From Prunella strophiata (lineage: Eukaryota; Chordata; Aves; Passeriformes; Prunellidae): DNA of 64,000 bases. Shown here piece by piece: positions 45,661 through 57,844 of this stretch. The number at the start of each line of letters is the position of its first letter. The stretch's first letter is position 1. The position numbers and the translations under genes are program-made. The notes below the pieces were generated by a model. The model did no database searches and had not been told where the DNA came from. It saw only the letters and a program-made list of their open reading frames with translations. The stretch is taken from contig JAZBQD010000030.1 of assembly GCA_036583965.1 (NCBI GenBank), forward strand, positions 86,647,800 through 86,711,799. Reading direction: 5' to 3'.

Positions 45661-47100
45661 CGCGTGGCCGGTGCTAAGAGGGATGTTTCCAAAAGTTCAG
45701 TCTTGTTTCCTCTCTTTCCAAACTGAGGCTAGACGGGGGGGAGGTGCGGGGGGGGGGGGGCGAAGAGGGAGAAGGGGGGCTGAGCTATAATTTATTTTGA
45801 CTCATTTTGTGTATGTATTAATATTTGTATTTAATTTATCTTTATAATTTAAAGAAAATTATATTTTATAATTTTTTTTTCTGATTGAATATATAGAATA
45901 ATACTTTCAGCATCCCACGTGCGGTCTGCCTAGTTCACCGTTTCTGTTGTTGCTGTTGCTGCGGCTGTTGTTGTTGTTTTAAGGTTTTTCTATGGGGTGT
46001 GAAGTGGTGTAGCCTAGTTTTCTCCTCCACTTTGCCATAGCGCTGCCATGCCTTCTTTGCAAACACTCGCGCGTGTCAGTAACGTTGGAGATGCCAATAG
46101 ATGCACTGGCTGACCTGTCATATTTATCCACTAGAATTTATTGCAATGTAGGGACAAGTGAATGACCGCCTCAACTCTCTTCGTTTTGCAGCGGGGAGGT
46201 TGTGGGAAGTAGAGAGCTGCATCTAATGCACCCACCCGCCCCCATTGATAGTCTGCTGGAGAATAAGGTTTTCTTTTATGGTCCAGCTCGTCTGTGGCTC
46301 CTTCCTCACCTTCCTCTTCCTCCCCTCCTCCGCGCCCCCTCCCTCCCGCCTTGCTTCTCTACGTGCTATTGAGGCAGGGGTTAAACCCCCAGAAAACTGC
46401 TGTAGGAACAACAAGCATTTCTTCCTTTCAGATAGGCCTTGTGTAAGTCCATAAATCAAAGCCAACCTGGGAGCCGCGCACCGGGATGCATTATTTTAAC
46501 ACCAGCTCGTAGTAAATATCACCGTCGGTTTGATTTGTGAAATCCGAAAGGCCCTACTGACACGGAGGAAATAAGAGGGGGGGTGGGGGAAGAAGCCAAC
46601 CCAACAAAGGGAAAGAGAACCCGAAAGGGTAAAGGACGCTATTTCTTTTGTTCGTTGTAGCAGAAGCTGCTGGCTGATTTTGCAGCTGGGGAGGGAAGAA
46701 GGGCCGGGCGGGGGCCGGCGTGCAGGCGGCCCGGCCGGGCTCCCCTCCGGGGGCCGGGTACCACTGACACGTGAGGTGGGATCCTGTTTTCACACACGAA
46801 GGGGAGCAGTTGTATTAGCCGCGGAGAAAGTCTATTTAAATTTCGGAGCGGTATTTGGTTACTCGATTTGGATGGCAACAAAGAGCTAACGTTAGGCTTC
46901 ACGCTGGTTTCTATTAAAAGGCAACCTTTGCGGGTTGCTGCCTCCGAAAAGCTGGGGGTTAGGCTGGAGGAGTAACGTGTGGTCGGAGGCACCGGCAAAA
47001 TGTGCCCGTTCCGTGGACTTGTTATGCACAAAAAGTGAGGCCATGGGCGCTCCCCCCTCCGCCCCTCCGCCCCCTCCCCCGCCCCCGAGAAACTGAATCC
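45661..47100. other. Downstream region without a gene
   Basis: Contains a G13 run (45748-45760), a very AT-rich segment at 45.79-45.90 kb and a GC-rich patch at 46.66-47.10 kb. It may be transcribed as a long POU3F3 3' UTR. Confidence 0.5.
45948..45980. repeat. GTT/GCT trinucleotide microsatellite
   Basis: Interrupted run of GTT, GCT and GCG triplets downstream of the POU3F3 CDS. Confidence 0.7.
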
Positions 47101-47769
47101 TTTGAATGTATTTAGGAATTTCAGGGTTGTGAGTCTCTGAGATAGCAAGAGGTAGATAATAAGTGAGAGGGTTTGCGCTAAGGGTTATATTGTTACACGT
47201 GTAAATAATGAAAATATTGTTATATATCGCCAGATCTCTTAATGAATTTAGTAATTGTATTCATTTATAATATCAGTGTTCTGTGCTTGGTAATAGAGTC
47301 GGCATCATTTTCCTTAGTCTTTTTTTTTTTTTTTTTCTTTTTTTTCCCCCTGCCTAAAGGAAAGCCAAATGTTTTACAAAGTTATGTTTGATCAGACTGG
47401 GTAATCCCGAGATGTGATTATTTATAGTTTACATTTTCATATCCTGCGGTCCTCTATTACGCCCCAGTCTTCTCACTCACATCCCATCCTTCCCCCGTCG
47501 AGTCTGTATACAATAAATCATTTTCAGGTGTATTTAAAATAGTCATGTCACTGCTGTTGGTCTGCGTATATTCCGAAATTTAGCAGAGAGCTCTACTTTG
47601 GTTTAAAAACGCAGCAGTTCCTATCGGAAAGTGATCTTTACAGAATCCTTATGCTTTAATGTAGTGACTCGTGTTTGCACATTACAATGCTCATAACTTG
47701 TTTTGTATGAATGGTTTTAAATGGAACGTTTAGAGAATAATTGGTTCTAATATGAAATGCAGTATATAC

Positions 47770-47789
47770 TATTGATAATTTTATCAATA
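47770..47789. promoter_or_regulatory. Palindromic ONECUT-like site
   Basis: TATTGATAA-TT-TTATCAATA: perfect 9-bp arms, each carrying an ATCAAT core, in the AT-rich region before the distal poly(A) signal. Confidence 0.4.
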
Positions 47790-47909
47790 AGTGTACTATT
47801 TTAAATAACTTTAACAATTAAATTTGGGTTTTTTTAAATTATATATTTGTAAAATATTTATCCTGTTGAAAGCAACAATACATTGTTGTATTTATTCGTT
47901 TATTTTTGT

Positions 47910-47915
47910 AATAAA
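47910..47915 (+). terminator. Candidate poly(A) signal, distal
   Basis: AATAAA preceded by a T-rich upstream stretch with TTTGTA. If used, it gives a 3' UTR of about 4.3 kb. Confidence 0.35.
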
Positions 47916-48319
47916 TGATCAACATCTTCAAGCTACAGCAAAATCGATACTTCTATATATTTATACAGGGATACCTTTCTGAAGCGCAGAGATGCACATT
48001 CCGATTTGGAAGCGAGTGTAAAGATTACCTCTGTAACTGGCAAGCTGCAGGACAAACTGTAGGCGTGAGCTTCTTCGCCACATGTACTTTAGTTTGCTTA
48101 AGTTCCAGGGTAATTAATCAAACTCTAAAAGGGACGCAACAAGTCCCGACCTCGGAGGCAGGCGTGGGGCGAGCGCTTGAGGACAGGGATTCATTTTGCT
48201 AATGCCAGGGCTGACGAGGAGCTTGGTCGCCTCTGGCGAGAGGAATGGGTGGCTGGATGGAGCGATCGGAGGAGATGCAGGGAGGTGGTTATTGCCCCAT
48301 CGGTGTTTTCAGTTGCAGT

Positions 48320-48810
48320 TTGGCACAATGGAGCGGGCGCAGCCTTCAATAGGCGGCGGAGCGAGGGGAGAGGAGGGCGGCGAGCGGCCCCGCAGTGTCA
48401 ATGACACAGCAGTAGGGAGCTCTTTGGTTGAGAGGCTTTGGCGACACAAAAAGCTAAGGGGTGAAGGCCGAACGGGGGAAAGCTCGCCGCCCATCCCGTC
48501 ACCAAAGGAGCAGCCGGGTCCGCGGTGGTGCCCACGGGGCCTCGCCCTCGGGGCTGCGGCGGGACCCGGTGTCCCTCACCCCTGCCCGGCCGGGGTGGCT
48601 GCGGCGGGGCCCGGGCCGCGCCACGCTCGGGGAAGCGCTGCTGCCGCGTTCCTCCGCTCGTGGAAGGCTGGGCCGGGGCAGCCCCGACGGGGCGGCCGCT
48701 GCCGCCCGCCTGCCCTCGGTCCCCGGCGGGCCGTCCCGGGGCGGCGGGCGGCCCGGGGGAGCCGGCGGGCGGGCGGCGCGGTGCCGCGGCGGCAGCTGCC
48801 GCGGGTCCCA
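48320..48810. promoter_or_regulatory. CpG island 7
   Basis: Dense CpG, about 5 kb downstream of the CDS. Overlapping ORFs are compositional only. Confidence 0.65.
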
Positions 48811-48898
48811 CAAGTTGTTTTCCTCGTGGCGACCATTCAGCAAAACGCAGGATCCTTTCTCCAAGATTTAAATTTCGCGGATGAATTACCATACAGCG

Positions 48899-48911
48899 GT
48901 TGCTTAGCAAC
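48899..48911. promoter_or_regulatory. RFX X-box palindrome
   Basis: GTTGCTTAGCAAC: perfect inverted half-sites with one-base spacing, an optimal RFX site. It lies at the left end of a complex stretch (48.86-49.10 kb) that looks like a conserved element. Confidence 0.5.
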
Positions 48912-49256
48912 TAAATTCAAGCCGGGCTAAGAATATGCAAGCTTTTTGTATTCTCATTAATAAAAATGCCACTCTGACACAGCAACCTGACTTTGGATCA
49001 CTGCAACTTCTGTAAAAGCCATAGGAGAATACAAACCGGCTCCTCCATTTAATTACAGATCAGAGTGGCTTGAAATGTGATGTTTTGTTAATCTATCTTC
49101 CTAAAAGCGATGTAAAAAATAACGGCTTTTCAAGAGCAGTGGAAAACTACTTTTTTAATGGAGCTGTCTCCTGGTGCTACTGATGGCTGCAAAGCAAAAC
49201 CTTTTTTTTGAGTCATACTTTCAAGTAGCATCCCCCCTTCCGTTTTGAGTTTCCTG

Positions 49257-49261
<5 letters not shown>

Positions 49262-49290
<29 letters not shown>
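49262..49290. repeat. Poly-A tract (29)
   Basis: Twenty-nine consecutive A with no retroelement body recognised. Confidence 0.9.
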
Positions 49291-49292
<2 letters not shown>

Positions 49293-49790
49293 AAGACATT
49301 TGGAGCCACAAGGGAAAAAAAATAAAAATAAATAAGCTGCAGCCGATTAGTGCATTAGAGAGGAGAGCATTGCTCGGGAAAGGGAAGAGGGGATTAAAAA
49401 TGTCAAGGTGCAGCCCCTGCCAGGCACAGACCCACGGTGAGGGGTGCAGTCTGTCCTTACTCTGAAGCAGGAGTCTCTTGTGCAGAAATGGCTCTCTTTG
49501 GCATAAAGTGCGTGGGCACATCGGCTGGGGAGGGCGGGGGAAAAGCCTTCAGGGACACCTTGTTGAATGTTTCTCTCCAAAATTTATTTCCCCTTCTGCT
49601 AACATTTACTTTATATTGCTTTTAGATCGGCAGTGATAAGATCTTGGCGTTAGATTCTGGCATCTTACACCCAATCTCATATATATGGGAGAATGACCTC
49701 ATCAGAGGAGGACTGTGTGTATAGATAGAATAATTTAAACATAGACTAGACACCTACATATAAATCTATATATAAAGACGTGTGTGTACT

Positions 49791-49792
<2 letters not shown>

Positions 49793-49838
<46 letters not shown>
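49793..49838. repeat. (AT)n microsatellite
   Basis: About 22 AT units, flanked by GT-rich sequence. Confidence 0.95.
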
Positions 49839-49842
<4 letters not shown>

Positions 49843-50156
49843 GTGTGCCTTTAGCAGTACCAAAAAACTTCCATGCCAGCCCCGCAGACCCCAGGCAGGG
49901 CTGCTTTCCCCGCTCAGCGTTAGGAGGGAGGGCGGTCCCCTCCGCGGGGCAGCGAGGGGAGCCCCGGGGCAGGGCTGCACGCAGGGTGCCGGCAGCCAGG
50001 CTGGGGCTGCCTCTCCCTGCCAGCCCTGGTGTGGCGGGAGGGCACCGGCTGCCGGGGACGCTGGGCGCTTTTGCTGATGGCTGGGGGGTTTGGGTTGTGG
50101 TGATTTTTTTAGCGACGAAGAGTTAAATGCAAACTTTCTTCTCCCTTGTCGCGCCG

Positions 50157-50180
50157 CCCCCCCCCCCCCCCCCCCCCCCC
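50157..50180. repeat. Poly-C tract (24)
   Basis: Twenty-four consecutive C. Confidence 0.9.
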
Positions 50181-53100
50181 GCGATTGTTAGAATTGAACC
50201 TGAATTGTATAAACCCCAAGCCACGTTAAAAGTTCAGACATGTGGGGTTTTTCTCTCCGTCGAGGCTGGTCAGCAGGAGGAGGAGGGGATCTTGGAGGTC
50301 TGTCCGAGTTGTGCAGGTCACTGAGGAATCAGGGGTTCTCTCCCTTCCCTCCACTCCCACTCCTCTCTATCTCTTTTAAGGTTTTCTTTTCTCCCCTGAA
50401 AAGATGACTTGAAACGGGGCAGTCGAAGTGGGTAGGCATTTTCTAAACGTGAGCTTGTGATGGAGGGAGCTCTCTCTCTTAGCAGAATTGAGTCTGTACT
50501 CACTTTAAAACGTAGAACAGCAGAAAAAAAAAAAAAAATCCCGCATAACAAATACTAAGTCAAGAAAGGCAGTGAAGTGAGAACCTGTGAAGACTAGAGT
50601 CCTCCTGAAACTGAGGCTCACCCAAAGCTTTAGCAGAGTGTTTTGCTTCTCTCCCCAACAGTTATAGGATGAGCATCACAAGGCTATAGCACAAATAATC
50701 AGGTTCCATTCCATTCTGCATCGCTCTCTAACAAAGTTGAATTTAAAAGCCAAAATTTGAGCACAGCCCTTACAGAGCTGTCGAATAGTGCCAGTACATA
50801 TGTTTCCCACTCACATGTTGAAAACTGTACCTTCAAACATAGGCTTGTTTCTGATAGCTTGCATTTTTTCAACTACAAGGGGGGGAAAAGCTAAAAAGAA
50901 CTTTTCTAAATTGTTCCTATTGCGCCCATCCATGGGTGAAAAGACAGCATTACATCAGCTCTGTACCTCCAACATAAACAGGGAAAGTTTAGCAAGACAA
51001 GCTCACTGTCACACCACAATGGAGATCTTTATTTTAGACCTGGGACAGTTCAGACCAGTTTGACACTAGTATTGAGCACCACAAAGTATGTGGTTTGGAA
51101 CAAACTTTCCTTCACATAGTGTGAAGTGGATTGTCAGGCTTGACGCCAGATGCTTGGTTACTTCAAGTGTCCCCTCGCTGCCTGTCTTGCAAGGCGCAGG
51201 ATACAGAGGAGAGTTTCCATCTGCAGGGACAGTGCTTTCACATCAGACCACTGCACCATGCCCTCCAAAGTCCAAGCATGGGGTCCTAGCAGAGCTATTT
51301 CTTCCTCAAAAGGATCCTGAGATGAGAAGGGGGAAAATGAATTAGAAAAGGGGAACCAGCTGGGGACTGTTACTCTCCCTGGTAGTAGGCCTGCTCTTAA
51401 GACACAATGTCAAGGCACTGCGACACGCATGCGAAATGACAAAGACAGATGCTGTTTCTTCCTGAGGTCCACACTGAGTGGAGAAAGTCAAAGGGTTGTT
51501 GACTGTCTTGAGTATGGGGCCATTCTTTCAAACTGAAATGAATTGATTTTAAAAAGCAGGGACTGGCTAATGGGAAACTGGGTATGTCTGCTATATTTGT
51601 ATGCATCAAACCGAAATTTAAACAACTTGAGGGAATGTGGGCTGCATAAACATTTTATATATAGTAACCTTTTTGTTATTAATTTTGGAAATACTTGGAG
51701 CTACTTCCCTGCCACTGCTCCATACAGCTGACCAGACAGTGCTCAGTCCACACTACAGTCAAACAGGAACTGTTTGCTCAACAACTCCAGGTTCCATTTT
51801 CAACTGGAGTACTAATGTACACCTGGAGCTGGTCGCATAAATCCAGATAGCCTGATGTATGCAGACCCTTTCACCAAGCAGGCAGATAAAATACAAAAAC
51901 TAACTGTATGACTGCAGAGTTTTGGGCTGGAGGGTCTTCTGAGCAGATTGGCTTGGTTGTTTGGATTTTTCCTCCCTCTGTGTGAGTACTCATGAGAATC
52001 CTCTGAAGCTGAGATTGGGCTCATCTCTTCACCTCCCCTCTACATCAAAACATTACAAATATTTACCAAGTATAAAAGATATGAGAAGTGCTGGGCATTG
52101 ATCATTATTATGTCCCTTCACTGACAGAAAATGGGCCCAGATAGGAGAGGTGAAATTAATCTTTCTAGGAAAAAAAAAAACAAAAAAAAATTAAAAATAG
52201 TTGATAAAGAATTGTTCTGGAATAACATAAATTTCTTTCATCACCTGGAACTCTCATTCAAAACAGGAGTCTGTCTGCCTGAATGGGATATTTTTTCAGA
52301 GAAATCTAATAGATATTTGTTTCAGAGTCCACAATAAAGCTACAGATCAAATGTAAGGTGCAAATCTCTCCATTTGTTTCTCACTCTCTCTCACACATAT
52401 GCATCCACACACACATGCAAACATGCACTCCCTTCTCTTCTTAAAATAATAAAACATCCTCTCCCCAGTTCTTTCGCCTTCTCTATTTTATGCAGATCCA
52501 TACTCAGATGTGTACCAAAATTTTTAACCCAGTTTGCTGAAATTGCCTAGATTGTCGAGAAAATTAAACTAAACAAGGAGCTGTGTGAAATGTTGAACTT
52601 TAAATACCATCCGCTACCTTGAGAAGAAGAAAATTAGTCAATAAATGCTCAGGTTTCTACCAGTTTTAGATTATCCTAATTAAAATAATAATTTTATTAG
52701 TTTCTTTTTTTTTTTTTTAATCCTGATGAGAATTGCCTCATGCTAATATGTGGGTATTTGAAAATAATGCCCTTTCCCTTTTGATTTGATACTGAAGGAC
52801 AGGGTTATGGTGTCTCCCCTACACACTAATGCTGTATAGGGATGTGTTTAATTTTATGGACGGTGTGTGTGTTTCTGTGAATACGAGGCAAGACTACTAC
52901 ATAACTCTCAGTAGCCCAGAAGAGGCATGATTTACCTGAAGAACTGGGCTTGGGCAGGATGCTGCTGTTGTTCTGGGTTTAGGGTTTTAATTGCCCTGCC
53001 TGTTCTCCCAAGTCAATATTAATGCCATACAGCACGGCTGAGGCCAGGGCTGAGTGAGCCCCGTCATTAACAATAGCATAAACAAAGGAAGGGGACCAGT

Positions 53101-53429
53101 TACCTTGACATTCGATGCCCGCTTTGTTCCCAAGCTTCCAACTGCATCCTGAAGCCCATACAGGGAAGTATTGCCTACGGGAATGAATAATCCAGTCCAG
53201 CTATTGTCCCAATCTCCTGCAAAACAAAACAACACAACAAAAACAAAGATGACAACACACCCCCGCTCCGCAAGGAGTCAGAGAATGGTTTCATCCCTTC
53301 CTGCCTTTCCCTGCGCTTTCCCTGGCCACTCGTGTTACTGACCTGCTCCCCACAAGCGCTGCCCACTGCAGCCCACGGGCGCATCCTAATTTGCGCACGC
53401 CCTCCACCCTCCTATTCCCCCGTTTTCTG
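50181..53429. other. Gene-free stretch
   Basis: Unique AT-rich sequence between CpG islands. No element recognised beyond short A runs. Confidence 0.6.
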
Positions 53430-53680
53430 GGGGCATGGGGTTGGAGTCACCCCCTCCCGTGCCTGCGCAGCCCGGCCGGATCCCTGCCGCCACCGGGCCG
53501 CGCTCGGGGAGCTCGGCGCTGGACGGGGCGGCCCGGCGGGGTGGGCTGCCCTCGGGCCGCCAGCGCGCTGCCATTCGCCCTGCGGCGGCGTGGCCTGGCC
53601 AAGGGGCAGCGCGACACCTCCACGCAGCGCTGTGGGGTGCGAGGGGCGAACGCGACCCTCTGCGTGTCTGTGTGTATCCC
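53430..53680. promoter_or_regulatory. CpG island 8 (about 10 kb downstream)
   Basis: GC-rich, CpG-dense patch 9.8 kb past the POU3F3 stop. Its position is similar to that of mammalian linc-Brn1b relative to the gene (inference). No splice structure identified. Confidence 0.5.
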
Positions 53681-54489
53681 CATCGCCCCTCCAGCTTCTC
53701 CCTCCCGGGCAGGTTTTCCGACCTTGTCTGGGAGCTCCGCTCCGTAGCCCCCCTGTCTTTGGCAGAAAAGCCCGGAGGGGCTTCCCCTGCTCACGCCCAG
53801 TGGAAAGAGCCTGCGTGGAGTGGGAACATCTTTTTCCTGTGACAAATAATGAAGTTCCCCGAACTCAGTTTTTCTTCCTCTTCTCCTACAGTCCCATGCT
53901 GGCCGTCAGAGCAGAGGGACAGGCAGATGTCCCCTTAAGTTTGTGGATGGCTGGTTTGACTCCCTCCTTACCCTCACGGAGGGGGATACGGGCCAGACCA
54001 CGGCAGCGCTGCCGTGAGGCTCGTTCCTAGCTTCGGAGGCAGGTTTTGCACCCGCTGTGCTCGGAGGGGAGCCAGTTCAAGCTCCAGGAGCCCTGCACCC
54101 TCACCGGGTTCTCCGGGAGAAGATGAAGGTGACTTGGTAGCATAGCCCGAGGCAGAGGGAGGCCTGAGAAGACATTTACATCGATCCCATACAGCCAAAT
54201 CCATCCTCGCATCGTGCCTCTGTGTGGGGAGGGGAGAGGCATACAGCGGGTTGCGAAGGAGGTAGTTTGAACCTAAAGCCCTCACTTCAGAGGTTAATAG
54301 CTCCCTCGTCAAACACTGCCAAACGCTACTGGGCCGGAGAGAGGGGAGAAGAGGGAGAAAAAAAGAACATCAACATGACTACAAATTTCAAAGCACTGAA
54401 AATAGCTCAGAGAAATCCCGAGGATCCGCCACCGGTCCTTTTTTTTTTTCCCCGGGACATAGGCATTAGGAAAAGCTTTTCTCGGATGC

Positions 54490-54820
54490 GCTTGTGAGCA
54501 AGGCCAGTGGGAGCTGCGGCTGCCTTTGGGGGCGAGCCGGGTGGCGGGGAGGGGGGCTGCGGGCCGGCGCCGCCCCCGCCTCCCCCATCCCCCGCACCTG
54601 CAGCCTCTGGCTGCTGCGCTGGGGACCCTGCTGCTGTCGGCTCTGTGACCATCCCCCCGGGCCGTGTCGGGAGCAAACCCACTCCCAAATCCTCCCCCAC
54701 CCCCGGCCCCCGGGCCGTGTTCCCACCGGGAGCCGCGGCGGCCGGGCAGGGGCCGGCCCCGGCAGCCCTTTATGCGCCGCGGTCAGCAGCCGGGTTGTGG
54801 GTTTGCAGCTGCATGCAAAT
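54490..54820. promoter_or_regulatory. CpG island 9 with an octamer at its edge
   Basis: GC-rich stretch that ends in a perfect octamer ATGCAAAT at 54813-54820. Confidence 0.5.
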
Positions 54821-55472
54821 AAATCCCCGGCAATAATCTAATGCGGGTGCTGCCCCGACGACAAAGTGCCGACACAAACGCAAGTGCTTTTGTTTGGTTT
54901 TTGCCACCTCGGTCCCGCATCCAAGGAAAAGGAATAAAACTAGGGAGGGAGAGGGAGAAAGTTGGTTAATATGGGTGTTTCACCCAACGAAGCCTGCTTT
55001 TGTGATATACGAAAACCGAAGATTTGTATCCTGCACCTCTGCGAGACCTGCAACACCAACTTTCCCACACCTTTCCCAGCTGGAGAGAACGATTCCACCC
55101 GTGATAAGCAGGAACGAGGTGTCCTGTCTACCCGACCGACCTTAGCTGTTACGTTCACACGTGGAAAACGCATCTCTTCCCACAATTTTCAATTAATTAC
55201 AGCTGCATTCGATATAGGACGAGGGGGGGTGGGGGTGTGCATAATTTTGTACACTATCTTCTATTGCAGGTAAAAGGGGTTTTGTTTGTTTTACTTTTCT
55301 CCAAGAAAGGTCAGTTTGCACATACAGGGTACAGTGGTTTGGTTTTTTCATTGCTCATCTTAAGCAAAAGTTGAGTAGAGTCAATGGGATGAAGGGGAAT
55401 TAAAAAAAAAAAAGAGAGAGAGAGAGGGAGGAAGGAGGGAGTCTTTGAGAAAGAGCTGGAGTGAGAGAAGAG

Positions 55473-55498
55473 AAAAAAAAAAAAAAAAAAAAAAAAAA
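55473..55498. repeat. Poly-A tract (26), preceded by (GA)n
   Basis: Purine-rich stretch from about 55,400, with a GA run and then 26 A. Confidence 0.9.
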
Positions 55499-55679
55499 CA
55501 AACCGCAAAAAAATCCCAGCAACACAATTCCAGAGAGGATGGGAGGGAATAGAGTTTCCCAATTGCCTTTCTGCGGACTGACATGAAAAAAAAAAAAAAA
55601 AGTCACATTGAAGGCTGAGGCGGGGGAGAGCTTTACTTTTGTGAAGTGTAAATTTCTAAGGACAAGCAATACTTGATGA

Positions 55680-56580
55680 TGCCTGGTGCCGCCCGGGACG
55701 AGCTCACCCCCGGGGCGGCAGGAGGCCAAGGGGCAGGCAGGGCAAGGGTGAGGCGCCCAGCCCGGAGAGAACCTCCAGTTCTCCCTCTCTCTCGCCCCTA
55801 ACTTTTGTGAAGTGGGGTCGTTATCATCGTGGAAAATCCCTGGCAAAAGGCGGCAAGTTTGTCTCCAGCCCCTCCCCGACACCAGTTCCCGCTGGGGGTG
55901 CGGGCAGCCCGTGCGCGGCCCCCGGCCCAGCCAGGCCGGCCCCAGCCCTCTCCCGGCGCACCTGAGCGGTGCCCGCTCCGCGCCCGCGGAGGGGATGCTG
56001 CCCTGCAGCCGCCCCTGTGACACACCGCCTGGCCGAACGGGCCCTCGGGCCTCCCCTCGGCACATCCACCCTGGGAGCTTTCCAGGCTTTGCCCGGTTGT
56101 CTCAGCGCCTCTCCCTGGCCTTGCCGGTCCCCGCTTTCCCCGCTGAGCCCGCCCGGCACCCCTGGCACCCAGGTCCCGCCGGCGGCCGGGAAGGGCACGG
56201 CACAGAACAGCCCTCCCCTTGGCGCCGTGGCCGCCCGTGTGTGCGCGACCCGGCTTTTTCTGCCCTCGGCCCTGTGGCCGTCCCTCTGGTCCTCCCTGGC
56301 ATTCACAGAGCCCGGCCCAGCTGTCGCTTGTCCCCTCGGGGAGCTATTTTCTCCTCTTCCCCCGCTTCCCTCTCCCCAGATGCTCCTGGACGCGGGATGC
56401 AGTCGCCCCCCCGCGAGAGGACTCTGTGGATCCCTTCGGCCTCGCTGCCCACCGCTGCCTCCTTGTCTCCGCCGCCAGCACAAAAGCCCTGACCAAAGCG
56501 GCCAAGCAGAGACGGCGCAGCAAAGCCCACGCCCGCTGCCCTCCCCGTAACGTGAACTCCCGAGGGAAATCTCCCTGCGG
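55680..56580. promoter_or_regulatory. CpG island 10
   Basis: About 900 bases GC-rich with many CpGs. Long ORFs on both strands share this composition and show no protein-family features. Confidence 0.6.
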
Positions 56581-56841
56581 GGCTGCCCTCCTAAATCCTA
56601 GACTCTCTTAATCTTTGCAGCTTTTGGTAGGAGAAACAGGAGTTTGTCACCTAAGTTGCCCCTCGCACCTTTGTGTGGCCTGACGTGGGCATCTGGGCAA
56701 CATTACGCCAGTTTCTGCAACCCAAGAGGAGATCTCTGAGCAAGGGGGCCGGGAAGAGTCTCCGGATCACCCCTTCCCTACACCCCATGCACAATCTTCT
56801 CCCTTCGTCTTTGAAACTGTGTTTGACATAGCAGCTGAAAC

Positions 56842-57023
56842 ACAATTAATTGTAACTGATTAACATGGATCAGTTTCGCCTCCAAAGCACTTTAAGTCAA
56901 TTCAGCAGCCATAATAATAATTAATTCATTAATAAGTACTATTGGTGCTTCGTCACTAACGCCAAGAAAAGTTTCCCTGAGAAGTACAGGTGGCAGGGAG
57001 TGTTAAAATGAAAACATTTGCAT
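56842..57023. promoter_or_regulatory. Candidate enhancer core: double palindrome plus octamer
   Basis: Perfect palindrome ACAATTAATTGT (56842-56853, paired homeodomain cores), adjoining inverted repeat AACTGAT / ATCAGTT (56854-56875, 8-base spacer), and minus-strand octamer ATTTGCAT at 57016-57023. The surrounding sequence is complex and repeat-free. Confidence 0.45.
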
Positions 57024-57844
57024 GCAACTTTTTAACCAGAAGGGAAAGCACTTTGGTTATATTTGGAGACATGTGTCTCACACATTTCCCCCTTTTTTTG
57101 TAAACTATGTAAGAATAAACATTACAGCTCTGGGCTTTTAATTTCTCCAGATGGAATCATAAAGTACCTAGTAGATTTTATATATATATACTATACAATT
57201 GAGGACACACGTCTGCTTTTCCCGATGAGGACCGAGAAGCAACTTAATTTGAAGGCATAACTACTGAACCACATTTTGAATAACACACTCGAACAAGTTC
57301 ACTTTAAAAGGCAGGAAACCACTAAGAGCAGAGCACTGAAAGTTGCTCCTTCCCATTTGAGCTGCAGTGGAAGCTCACAAGCCTGACCTCCACATTCACT
57401 TTGTCGTTTCGCACACACGTGCAGAAGTACACACGCGCGGAGGTGGCAGGGTGCCTAGCTGTGGAGGGGGCTTTCCCAAGGCACTCGCATCCCCGGAAGG
57501 CTCCCCCCGCTCTCTGTAGGCTGAAGAGGCTGCCCGGGATCCCACCCCCGGCGCGACGGAGGAGTCCTCTGATCCGCGGGTGACGTGAGAGGTCTCCTCC
57601 TGCCCCCCCGGCTGGAGCAAGGGGTCCACTCACCCTCCCGGCGCTCCTCTCCGCTCCTCACACGCGCACTTGCGCGCCCAGCAAAGCGCTCTCGTGCAGG
57701 ACAAAAAGAGGGAGGAAGTCTGGAAACCTCACTGATCTTACGGATCCAGGCATGCTGAGGAGGCAGGAGCCCCTAGGCTGGACGAATAATAATAATAAAT
57801 TGCTTTGAATTGGTTTTTAAAATCCAAGGACAAGGGGTTTTGCC

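Larger units (their letters stand above)
43624..47930 (+). other. POU3F3: POU3F3 3' untranslated region and downstream transcript (extent uncertain)
   Basis: After the stop codon the sequence is GC-rich to about 43,740 and then AT-rich, with CA and TA microsatellites. AATAAA hexamers occur at 44532, 44965, 45273, 47512 and 47910. The stretch before 47,910 is long, AT-rich and T-rich and looks like a distal transcript end, while 44,965 or 45,273 would give a 1.3-1.7 kb 3' UTR. A GC-rich patch at 45.38-45.66 kb interrupts it. Which signal is used cannot be told from sequence. Confidence 0.4.

Noticed and set aside
53332..54030. 232-codon plus-strand ORF
   Set aside because: Pro/Arg/Ala-rich in a CpG island with competing ORFs; no recognisable motif.
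55812..56492. 226-codon plus-strand and 219-codon minus-strand ORFs
   Set aside because: Overlapping on opposite strands in a CpG island, with no protein-like features.
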